NCBI GenBank assembly: GCA_025924295.1
Contig: JAICEG010000097.1
Location: 1 to 13,423, forward strand
Direction: 5' to 3'
Length of the DNA: 13,423 bases
Source of the DNA: Vicinamibacteria bacterium
GTDB taxonomy: Bacteria; Acidobacteriota; Vicinamibacteria; Vicinamibacterales; UBA2999
Position 1 is the first letter of the stretch, and each line of letters begins with the position of its first letter. A program made the position numbers and the translations under genes. This document shows positions 5,014 through 12,060 of this stretch, in pieces. The notes below the pieces were generated by a model. The model was not told where the DNA came from. It did not search any database and saw only the letters and a program-made list of their open reading frames with translations.

Positions 5014-7956
5014 ATGACAACACGATTGCAGTGCTTGTGGATCGTGGTAGTGCTCTTCTTGTGTCTCCCCGCAAGCGCTGCGGCACAGAGCGGCAGCGCG
5101 ATCGCGGGAACGGTGAGGGACGCCAGTGGCGCCGTGATGCCCGGTGTGACGGTCGAAGCCGCCAGCACTGCGCTCATCGAGAAAGTGCGCGTGGCGACCA
5201 CCGACGAGGCCGGCCGCTACAGCATCGTCAACCTGCGACCGGGCAGCTACTCGGTGACGTTCACGCTGCCAGGGTTCAGCTCCGTCCAGCGCGACGGCAT
5301 CGAGCTCACATCGTCGTTCACGGCAACGGTGAACGTCGAGATGCGCGTCGGCACGCTGGAAGAGACCATTACGGTCTCCGGCGAAGCCTCGACCGTGGAC
5401 GTGCAAAACGTCCTGCAGCAGCGCGTGATGACCCGTGAAGTCATGGACGCGATTCCGGTCGGAACGAAATCGGTCGTCGCGCTCGGTGTACTCATCCCCG
5501 GCATGACGACCAACAGCCAGGACGTCGGCGGGACGCAGTACGGGTCGGCCGCCATGGCCATTCACGGCAGCCGGCTCTTCGAACAAACGCTGCTCTACGA
5601 TGGCATGTACTACAACAACGGCGCTGGCCGCGGTGGCAGCTTCGTTGCGGTCTCGGTCAACGATGCGACGGTGCGCGAGGTCAGCCTGGAGACCGGCGGG
5701 CTGTCGGCCGAGAGCGAGCTCGGCGGCGTCCGCGGCAACGTGATTCCGAAGGACGGGGGGAACTCGTTCGAAGGCTTCCTTGCCGGAGCGTTCACCAATC
5801 ACAACCTGCAAAGCAGGAATCTCTCTGAAGACCTGCAGGCGCAGGGGCTGACGTCGGTGGACCGCGTCAACTACATCTACGATTTCAATCCAGCGGCCGG
5901 CGGACCGATCCGCGCCGACAAGCTCTGGTTCTTCGGCGCGTACCGTCAATGGGAGACGAATCAGTACATGGCCGGCCTCTACTACAACAAGAGCACCGTG
6001 CCGTGGATCAAAGAGGACGATCTCACCAGGCCCGCGTACGAAGGCGACACCGACTACAACGGCAGCCTGAGGTTCACCTGGCAGGCGACGCCGCGCAACA
6101 AAGTGAGCGTCCAGCATCAGGAGGCGCGGCAGATTCGCGACCACTTCTACACGCAGTCAGCAACCAACCGCACGCAATCACCCGAGGCAGTGATCAACTA
6201 CTACGCGGACCCGAGCCGGCTCACTCAAGTCGGCTGGAACGCGCCGTGGACGAATCGCGTGTTGTTCGAGGCGGGCTGGGCGTACGCAGCCAAGGACTTC
6301 CAGTTCAGGCTGCAGACACCAGATGGCGTGACGGAGGCCGATGTGCCGTGGCGCGATCTCGGCACCGGGTTCTCGTGGGGCAACCTGTCGTCCACCTACG
6401 GGCACAACGACACGCATCAGTGGAACTCACGGTTCGTCACGTCGTACGTGACTGGTTCCCATGCCGCCAAGGTCGGGGTCACGTTCCAGCACGCATGGGT
6501 GTGGACGACGCAGGACGTTGCGAACAACGCCGTGACGCTGCAGCTTCGCAACGGCATCCCGACGCAGCTCACCCAGTTTGCGACGCCGCTCGAGTTCTTT
6601 GAAACCACCAAGGCCAACATCGGCATCTTCGCGCAGGATCAATGGCGCCTGAGCCGCTTGACGCTGAATCTCGGCGTGCGCTTCGACTACCTCAACTCGT
6701 ACGTGCCCGAGCAGTACGTCGGCCCCGGCCCGCTCGTGCCGAACCGGAGCATCAACTTTGACAAGGTCGAGGACGCGCCCAATTGGAAGAACGTGTCGCC
6801 GCGTCTGGGCGTGTCGTGGGATCTCTTCGGCAACGGTCGAACGGCCCTCAAGGTGAACCTCGGACGCTACCTCGAAGGGCCGAACCTCACGACGTTCACG
6901 CGCCGCGTCAACCCGGCCGCGGCGATCGTGACGCAGGCTACCCGCACCTGGAACGACTCCTTCTACCCGGTAGGCGATCCGCGCCGTGGAAACTTCTCTC
7001 CGGACTGCAACCTGCTCTCGGTTGCAGCCAACGGTGAATGCGGGGCAACGAGCCCGTCGAACTTCGGCACGACCAACCCCACGGTACGTTATGCCGACGA
7101 CGCGCTGACCGAGCGTGGGTTCAACTGGGAAGCCTCTGCGGCGATCCAGCACGAAATCGTCCCGCGCGTGGCCGTGAATGCCGGGTATTTCCGGCGCTCG
7201 TACGGCAACTTCCTCGCGACCGACAACCTGAACATCGGGCCGGCCGACTACTCACCCTACTGTGCGACGGCACCTGTTGATTCGCGTCTGCCCGACGGCG
7301 GCGGTTACCAGGTGTGCGGTCTCTACGACGCCAATCGGATCGTGGCCCAGAACAACGTCTTCACGCTGGCGAACAACTACGGGGAGCAGACTGAGATTTA
7401 CAACGGCGTCGACCTGGGCGTGAGCCTGCGACTGCCCAGTGGGGCTGTGCTCCAGGGTGGAACGAGCACGGGCCGTGTGACCACCAACAACTGCTTCGTC
7501 GTCGACTCGCCACAGCAGTTGCTGAACTGTGACATCACGCCGCCGTTCATGACGCAGGTGAAAGTGCTCGGGGTGTACCCGTGGCCCTGGTGGGGCATCC
7601 AGACGAGCGCCACCGTGCAGAGCCTTCCAGGGCCGGAGATTACCGCGGGGCGGTCGTATACGAGTGCGGAAGTGATTGGTTCCCTCGGACGCCCCTTGAC
7701 CACGGGCACCGCGACGGTTCCGCTGATCGAGCCCGGAACAGAGTACGGAGGACGTTTGAACCAGGTCGACTTCAGGTTGTCGAAGGTCTTCCGCTTCGCA
7801 TCCAGCGCACGCGTCGCGGCCAACGTCGACCTCTACAACCTGTTCAACGGAAGTCCCACGCTGGCGTTGAATACCACGTACGGATCGGCGTGGCTGCGGC
7901 CGCTGCAGATCCTGCAAGGGCGTCTGCTGAAATTCAGCGCCCAGCTCGATTTCTGA
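5014..7956 (+). CDS. Oar-like TonB-dependent receptor with carboxypeptidase-regulatory-like domain
   Basis: 980 residues from ATG5014, with GAGGG (5003-5007) 6 bases upstream. It is an outer-membrane beta-barrel transporter expected to take up a substrate using TonB energy. A signal peptide (about 1-25, ending ASAAAQ) is followed by a carboxypeptidase-regulatory-like beta-sandwich near 27-110 (SGSAIAGTVRDASGAVMPG, then DEAGRYSIVNLRPGSYSVTF). A plug domain spans roughly 115-250, including TITVSGEAS, VMDAIPVGT and RGNVIPKDGGNSFEG. The 22-stranded barrel fills the rest and ends in the outer-membrane signature with a terminal Phe (KFSAQLDF). Length and layout match the greatly expanded Acidobacteriota/Myxococcota Oar-like group. 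The substrate cannot be read from sequence and I could not identify a TonB box. The co-directional upstream propeller gene suggests a sugar or a polymer fragment, as inference. Confidence 0.93.
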   Translation: MTTRLQCLWIVVVLFLCLPASAAAQSGSAIAGTVRDASGAVMPGVTVEAASTALIEKVRVATTDEAGRYSIVNLRPGSYSVTFTLPGFSSVQRDGIELTSSFTATVNVEMRVGTLEETITVSGEASTVDVQNVLQQRVMTREVMDAIPVGTKSVVALGVLIPGMTTNSQDVGGTQYGSAAMAIHGSRLFEQTLLYDGMYYNNGAGRGGSFVAVSVNDATVREVSLETGGLSAESELGGVRGNVIPKDGGNSFEGFLAGAFTNHNLQSRNLSEDLQAQGLTSVDRVNYIYDFNPAAGGPIRADKLWFFGAYRQWETNQYMAGLYYNKSTVPWIKEDDLTRPAYEGDTDYNGSLRFTWQATPRNKVSVQHQEARQIRDHFYTQSATNRTQSPEAVINYYADPSRLTQVGWNAPWTNRVLFEAGWAYAAKDFQFRLQTPDGVTEADVPWRDLGTGFSWGNLSSTYGHNDTHQWNSRFVTSYVTGSHAAKVGVTFQHAWVWTTQDVANNAVTLQLRNGIPTQLTQFATPLEFFETTKANIGIFAQDQWRLSRLTLNLGVRFDYLNSYVPEQYVGPGPLVPNRSINFDKVEDAPNWKNVSPRLGVSWDLFGNGRTALKVNLGRYLEGPNLTTFTRRVNPAAAIVTQATRTWNDSFYPVGDPRRGNFSPDCNLLSVAANGECGATSPSNFGTTNPTVRYADDALTERGFNWEASAAIQHEIVPRVAVNAGYFRRSYGNFLATDNLNIGPADYSPYCATAPVDSRLPDGGGYQVCGLYDANRIVAQNNVFTLANNYGEQTEIYNGVDLGVSLRLPSGAVLQGGTSTGRVTTNNCFVVDSPQQLLNCDITPPFMTQVKVLGVYPWPWWGIQTSATVQSLPGPEITAGRSYTSAEVIGSLGRPLTTGTATVPLIEPGTEYGGRLNQVDFRLSKVFRFASSARVAANVDLYNLFNGSPTLALNTTYGSAWLRPLQILQGRLLKFSAQLDF

Positions 7957-7975
7957 TCCGGCTTCCGCAATCGGG

Positions 7976-8011
7976 GCGATGCTATGGCAACTCGAACACC
8001 CATAGCATCGC
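7976..8011. terminator. 12-bp perfect hairpin at the convergent junction, likely bidirectional terminator
   Basis: GCGATGCTATGG (7976-7987) and CCATAGCATCGC (8000-8011) are exact reverse complements around a 12-base loop. The structure starts 20 bases after the receptor stop and includes the stop codon (7982-7984) and last codons of the minus-strand quinohemoprotein gene. It is thus placed to act on transcripts from both directions. Neither side has a T-run. Confidence 0.6.
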
Positions 8012-10132
8012 GCTCCGGTCTGGCGGACTGGCGAGTTCAGGAACGAGTACCGCGTAGCTCGCGGCGTGGAACCCGCCCTGCCCGGTGGCAACTGCGAGGT
8101 ATTGTTTGCCACCCACGCTGTAGGTAATCGGCGTGGCGCTGCTGGCGTCGTTCAGCCGCGCCTGCCACAGCACCTTCCCGGTTGCGTCGTCGTAGGCGCG
8201 GAAGAACCGATCGAACGCGCCGGCGAAGACAACGCCGCCGGCCGTGGCGAGAACACCCGATGTCATCGGCGCGCGATCGCGCGTCACCCAGGCCTGCTTG
8301 CGTGTGTTCAAGTCGATCGCTTCCAGGCGTCCGTACTTCCCATCGCTATCCGGATGCGGACGGATTCCCCAGTTCACGCCGGAGGAGAGCGCACCGCGGC
8401 CGGCGCCGCCGGGAATCGGAAACACGTCCATGCACGCCTCGGTGAGCGGCGCGAACACGACGCGGCTCGTCGGGTTGTACGACGCCGGAGGGTAGTTCTT
8501 CACGCCGGCACCGTGCGGGCACACGAGCTTCATGCTGCGATCGTCGGGAATACGGCTGGCATCGATCGACTTCTCACCGCTCTCGGGATCGATCGCGGTG
8601 ACGATGTTCTGAAGACCGAGATCGATGGAGAAGACGAAGCGACCGGTGGCGGCCTCGACGGCGTCGTAGATGCCGATCTTTCCCGCCGTCACAATCAGCT
8701 TGCGCACCTGGCCGCGCACGGGGACATCGACGATCTGTCGTTCGAACGCCCAGTCGAGATCCCACAGCTCTCGAGGATGATGTTGGAAGTGCCAGACGAT
8801 CTTCCCGGTGTCGGGATCGATCGCGAGCGTCGTGTTCGTATACAGCGCGTCGTTGGTGACGCCCGGTTTCTTCGACGGCGGCAGTAGCGGGCCGGTGTCG
8901 TACGTGTTGCCGGTGCCGAAGAACGCAAGTCCCGTCGTGGGCTCGTAGCTGCCAGTGGTCCAGACGGAGGCGCCACTCCTCTTCTCAATCGGGATCTCGT
9001 TCCAGCTGTCGCCGCCGGGTTCTCCGGGTTGCGCGATCGTGTTGACGCGCCACGCGATCCGCCCGGTGTCGGCATCGAGGCCGACGATTTGCGGTCCGCC
9101 CGGCTTCGCGCCGACGCCGGTGCCCGTAGTGCCGACCATGATCTTTCCGCGCGCGGCGAGGACTCCGCCGGCAACCCCTTCGCGCACCCGCGTGTCGCCG
9201 ATACGCGTATCCCACACGAGCCTGCCGCTCCTGGCGTCGAGCGCGATGACGTTGGCGTCGGACGTGCCGATGTACAGGCGATCGCGATAGAGCGCCATGC
9301 CACGCTTGACAGTGGGCAGGACGCCCTGCGGCAACTGCCGACGGTACTCCCACAGGAGATCGCCGCTCTGCGCGTCGAGTGCCTGAACGCGGTCGCCCAT
9401 CCCGTGCACGAAGAGCACGCCATCGTGCACCAGCGGCGTCCCCTCGTTCGACCCCGGCGGCAACGACCAGCTCCACGCCACACGCAGATTCGCAACGTTG
9501 GCCTTGCTGATCTGGGTCAGCGGGCTGAAGCCGTGTGCATCCCACGTGCGCCGCCACCCGAGCCACTCGGATGGTGCCGGCGCCGCGAGCATCTCGTCGG
9601 TCACCGGCGTGTAGCGATCGAGCGGGTTGGGTCGTGTCACCCTCGGTGCAGGCGGTGTGTAGGGAGAGAACGCCATGAAGCTGAAGCCGCCCTGGGGGAT
9701 CGTCATGCCCGCCAGCCGTGCAGGATCGGACGGCAGTTCTTCCGCACCCGCCACGATGGCATTCTGCTGGAGGATGTAAGCGACGATCTGTGCGTAGACA
9801 TCCGGGCTCAGCGACGCAGGCGCCGTGGTGGGCATCCGCGTGGCCGTGACGGTGTAGAGCGGTTCGAGACTCTTCCCGCCGTACTTCTGTATGAACGGCA
9901 CACCCTTGAGCGGCGAGCCGAACGCACCATCGTCGAGATTCTCGCCGTGGCACGACGCGCAGGACGCGCGGTAGGCGGCCTGGCCGAGCGCGGCCTGCGC
10001 CGTCGTGTACGTCGGCGCGCTGCGGACACCGGACGCTCCCTGGCCAACTGGCGTTTGCGCGGACGAAGCTGCCTGCGATCCAACAGCGAGGACCGGAGTG
10101 AGTGCAACGAGCGCGAACGAGGCGAAACGCAT
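7982..10132 (-). CDS. Secreted quinohemoprotein: N-terminal cytochrome c fused to PQQ-type eight-bladed propeller
   Basis: 716 residues from ATG at 10132, with an AGAGGA ribosome-binding site upstream on the minus strand. After a signal peptide (1-25, ending ASSAQ), a class I cytochrome c domain holds the heme motif CASCH (Cys58, Cys61, His62) and a likely axial Met100. From about residue 185 follows the quinoprotein propeller (WRRTWDAHGFSPLTQI). It has repeated tryptophan-docking motifs such as LDAQSGDLLW (252-261), LDARSGRLVW, LDADTGRIAW, IDPDTGKIVW and YDDATGKVLW. VWTTGSYEPTTGLAFFGTGN (390-409) matches the PQQ-stacking Trp and Ca-binding Asn strand, and WDLD (457-460) matches the catalytic-Asp region. 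The vicinal CysCys loop of methanol dehydrogenase is absent, and its Ca-ligand Glu is not evident. Heme-before-propeller order is that of polyvinyl-alcohol dehydrogenase, the reverse of most quinohemoprotein alcohol dehydrogenases. The substrate is probably an alcohol; which one is unknown. It converges on the TonB receptor and diverges from 10192. Confidence 0.92.
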   Translation of the reverse strand: MRFASFALVALTPVLAVGSQAASSAQTPVGQGASGVRSAPTYTTAQAALGQAAYRASCASCHGENLDDGAFGSPLKGVPFIQKYGGKSLEPLYTVTATRMPTTAPASLSPDVYAQIVAYILQQNAIVAGAEELPSDPARLAGMTIPQGGFSFMAFSPYTPPAPRVTRPNPLDRYTPVTDEMLAAPAPSEWLGWRRTWDAHGFSPLTQISKANVANLRVAWSWSLPPGSNEGTPLVHDGVLFVHGMGDRVQALDAQSGDLLWEYRRQLPQGVLPTVKRGMALYRDRLYIGTSDANVIALDARSGRLVWDTRIGDTRVREGVAGGVLAARGKIMVGTTGTGVGAKPGGPQIVGLDADTGRIAWRVNTIAQPGEPGGDSWNEIPIEKRSGASVWTTGSYEPTTGLAFFGTGNTYDTGPLLPPSKKPGVTNDALYTNTTLAIDPDTGKIVWHFQHHPRELWDLDWAFERQIVDVPVRGQVRKLIVTAGKIGIYDAVEAATGRFVFSIDLGLQNIVTAIDPESGEKSIDASRIPDDRSMKLVCPHGAGVKNYPPASYNPTSRVVFAPLTEACMDVFPIPGGAGRGALSSGVNWGIRPHPDSDGKYGRLEAIDLNTRKQAWVTRDRAPMTSGVLATAGGVVFAGAFDRFFRAYDDATGKVLWQARLNDASSATPITYSVGGKQYLAVATGQGGFHAASYAVLVPELASPPDRSAMLWVFELP

Positions 10133-10177
10133 GAGTGCATCCTCTCACGTTCTCCAGCACTCATGGCCTTCCCGCCC

Positions 10178-10185
10178 GCTATACT
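10178..10185. promoter_or_regulatory. Shared TATA element in a 59-bp divergent promoter region; plus strand predicted leaderless
   Basis: TATACT (10180-10185) is a five-of-six match to the bacterial -10 and ends exactly 6 bases before ATG10192, so transcription would begin at or next to the A of the start codon. No Shine-Dalgarno precedes that ATG. On the minus strand the same site reads TATAGC, suitably placed to serve the quinohemoprotein gene with a leader of about 40 bases that carries AGAGGA. No good -35 element is visible on either side. Confidence 0.5.
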
Positions 10186-10191
10186 GCGTTC

Positions 10192-10728
10192 ATGATCACA
10201 CGCTCGTTCGTTGCCGCCCTCTTGCTAGCTCTCGTCGCTGTTCATGGCTCGCTCGTACTTGCCGATTCCGCTGCTGGTATCCGATGGACGGCCCCGGCGC
10301 AATGGAAAGCGGAGGCAGCACGGCCGATGCGTGCCGCCACGTATTCGATCGTGCCCGCCGCCGGGGATCGTGGAGTCGCTGAGTGTGTCGTGAACTACTT
10401 CGGCCCCGGTCAAGGCGGAAGCATCGACGCCAACGTCGAGCGATGGAAGGGACAGATCCTGGGCGGTGACGGCAAGCCCGCCCCTGCCAAAGTCACCTCG
10501 CGCATGGTACGCGGGATACGCATCACCATCGTTGATGCGTCGGGAACATATACGGGAATGGGAGGACCAATGGCCGGCGGCAAGCCGGTCGACGGATACC
10601 GCCTTCTTGGCGCGATCGCGGAGGGCCGCGGCGGCAATGTGTTCTTCAAGCTCACCGGCCCGGACAAGACGATCGCCGCCGAGCAATCGCGATTCGAGCA
10701 ACTGCTGTCATCGATTCAGCCCGAGTAG
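10192..10728 (+). CDS. Small secreted protein of unknown function
   Basis: 178 residues from ATG10192. The frame is open to 10135, but starting at 10192 gives a proper signal peptide (MITRSFVAALLLALVAVHG, cleavage near LADS). The mature part opens with IRWTAPAQWKAEAARPMRAATY and contains CVVNYFGPGQGGSIDANVERW near 83-103, GGPMAGGKPVDGYRLLGAI, and GGNVFFKLTGPDKTIAA near the C-terminus. Proteins with this 'W-x-x-P-x-x-W ... RPMRAATY ... YFGPGQGG ... FFKLTGP' layout recur in Acidobacteriota and Planctomycetota. They resemble small alpha/beta PsbP-like lipoproteins in size and pattern, but I cannot assign a function. The gene is divergent from the quinohemoprotein and lies 36 bases before the PepSY membrane protein, with which it is probably co-transcribed. 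No ribosome-binding site precedes the start, which fits a leaderless transcript. Confidence 0.8.
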   Translation: MITRSFVAALLLALVAVHGSLVLADSAAGIRWTAPAQWKAEAARPMRAATYSIVPAAGDRGVAECVVNYFGPGQGGSIDANVERWKGQILGGDGKPAPAKVTSRMVRGIRITIVDASGTYTGMGGPMAGGKPVDGYRLLGAIAEGRGGNVFFKLTGPDKTIAAEQSRFEQLLSSIQPE

Positions 10729-10764
10729 CTCTTTCTTCGCTGCGGCGGCGCCGGCAGGGTCGCT

Positions 10765-11898
10765 TTGGAGAACTTCCTCGACAGACCGCAGACCGTATGG
10801 GCCCGGCGTGCGCTCTTTCAGGTCCATCTGTGGCTGGGCATGTCGACCGGGTTGTACGTCTTCGTCGTGTGCGTCAGCGGAGCGGCGCTCGTCTTCCGGA
10901 TCGACATCCAGCGCGCGATTCACCCGCAGCTCTTCACACCGCGGGCATCTGGCCCGATAGCCGACCCGGTCGCAATCATGGAGAGCGTCACGCACGCGTA
11001 TCCAGCTGCCAGGCTGTCAGGCATCGACGCGCCAACCACCGCACGGCCGACATATCTCGCCTATGCGACGAGCGGCGACCGTTTCCTGACGCTGCTGCTC
11101 GACCCGGTCAGCGCCGAGATGCTTGGCGAGCTATCGGACCAATCGTTCGTCAAGACTCTGCAGGACCTGCATTTCGATCTGCTTGCCGGCAGGACCGGCC
11201 GTATCGTCAACGGCGTCGGCTCCCTCATCCTGTTGACCATGTGCCTCACCGGGCTGGTCATCTGGTGGCAGGGCCGCGGCAATTGGAAGCGAGGATTTAC
11301 AGTGGACGTCCGCCGGCAGTGGAAGCGCGTGAACTGGGATCTGCACAGCGCCGTCGGTATCTGGGCCGTCACACTCATCGCAATGTGGTCACTCACTGGC
11401 GCGTACTTCGCATTCCCCGCCGCCTTCCGCGCCGTCGTGAATCGTCTGTCGCCAATCACCGTCGTGCGTCCACCACAATCAGGCGCGCCCCTGTCGGCGT
11501 CGTTGCGTCCCACGTGGCGAGCGTTGATTGCTGAAGCGCGCCGGCACGCACCCGGACAGCATGTCGCACGCGTCGTGGTGCCCTTTTCCGAGCAGGCGGC
11601 CTTCCTCGTCATGTTCTCGCCCGTTCAGCCGACACCAGCGGGAGGTGCAGATCTCACCTCCGTTTATCTGGATCAGTACACCGGAACAGTCCTGACCGGG
11701 CACGCGACGACGCAACGAACCATCGGCGACGTCATCCTGGCGTGGGTGGCGCCGTTGCATGTCGGCAACTTCGCCGGCAACGGCGTGCGGGCCGCCTGGC
11801 TGATACTCGGTCTGTCACCCGCGGTTCTGTTCGTGACCGGGTTCACCATGTGGTGGACGCGTGTCGTGCGCCACGTGGCGGTGAAGGCGCGTGACTGA
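10765..11898 (+). CDS. PepSY-associated TM protein (PiuB/FoxB-like, possible heme-binding reductase)
   Basis: 377 residues from a TTG start with AGGG 5 bases upstream; the next in-frame ATG (residue 26) would cut the first membrane helix. Four hydrophobic helices lie near 22-45 (GLYVFVVCVSGAALVF), 148-168 (VGSLILLTMCLTGLVIWW), 194-217 (AVGIWAVTLIAMWSLTGAYF) and 342-364 (AAWLILGLSPAVLFVTGFTMWW), with large periplasmic loops between 1 and 2 and between 3 and 4. Histidines sit at or next to each helix: His21 (FQVHLWLG), His136 (LQDLHFDLL), His194 (WDLHSAVGIW) and His332 (APLHVGNF). This is the pattern of PepSY_TM inner-membrane proteins. FoxB, a characterised member, binds heme through such histidines and reduces iron-siderophore. 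Here the partner could be iron or another periplasmic redox protein; the neighbouring quinohemoprotein makes an electron-transfer role plausible but unproven. Confidence 0.88.
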   Translation: MENFLDRPQTVWARRALFQVHLWLGMSTGLYVFVVCVSGAALVFRIDIQRAIHPQLFTPRASGPIADPVAIMESVTHAYPAARLSGIDAPTTARPTYLAYATSGDRFLTLLLDPVSAEMLGELSDQSFVKTLQDLHFDLLAGRTGRIVNGVGSLILLTMCLTGLVIWWQGRGNWKRGFTVDVRRQWKRVNWDLHSAVGIWAVTLIAMWSLTGAYFAFPAAFRAVVNRLSPITVVRPPQSGAPLSASLRPTWRALIAEARRHAPGQHVARVVVPFSEQAAFLVMFSPVQPTPAGGADLTSVYLDQYTGTVLTGHATTQRTIGDVILAWVAPLHVGNFAGNGVRAAWLILGLSPAVLFVTGFTMWWTRVVRHVAVKARD

Positions 11899-12043
11899 TG
11901 TCGGCCTTGAGCAGCATCACGCAGACGATTCCGCATGAGGTTGTAATCGTCAGCGCGGGCGTGCCGGTGTCCGGACCCGCGGCCGGATTGCGTAGTACCT
12001 GCCGAAGCCCGCCTCCGGGCGGATGACGACAGGAGACGTAACG
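11899..12043 (+). other. Intergenic leader with weak hairpins and a Shine-Dalgarno/GTG pair
   Basis: No gene is supported here. A 7-bp inverted repeat GACGATT/AATCGTC (11924-11930 and 11945-11951, 14-base loop) lies 26 bases after the membrane-protein stop and might end its transcript. A short GC hairpin GCCCG-CCTC-CGGGC (12008-12021) lies just upstream of AGGAGA (12032-12037). That Shine-Dalgarno is 6 bases from GTG12044, but the GTG is not in the frame of the following esterase. No clear promoter is seen. Confidence 0.5.
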
Positions 12044-12060
12044 TGACCACGCGATCTGCC

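Noticed and set aside
4978..6144. Minus-strand frame of 388 codons
   Set aside because: It lies antisense to the TonB receptor's signal, regulatory-like and plug domains, and has no motif or ribosome-binding site of its own.
8066..8887. Plus-strand frame of 273 codons
   Set aside because: Antisense to propeller blades of the quinohemoprotein, and no recognisable domain.
9029..10195. Plus-strand frame of 388 codons opposite the quinohemoprotein
   Set aside because: The opposite strand carries the heme motif and tryptophan-docking motifs in a continuous 716-residue protein. This frame is Arg-rich shadow sequence.
12008..12023. Short GC hairpin before the esterase as a riboswitch or attenuator
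   Set aside because: It has only 5 base pairs in GC-rich DNA, with several equally good alternative pairings and no known riboswitch pattern.
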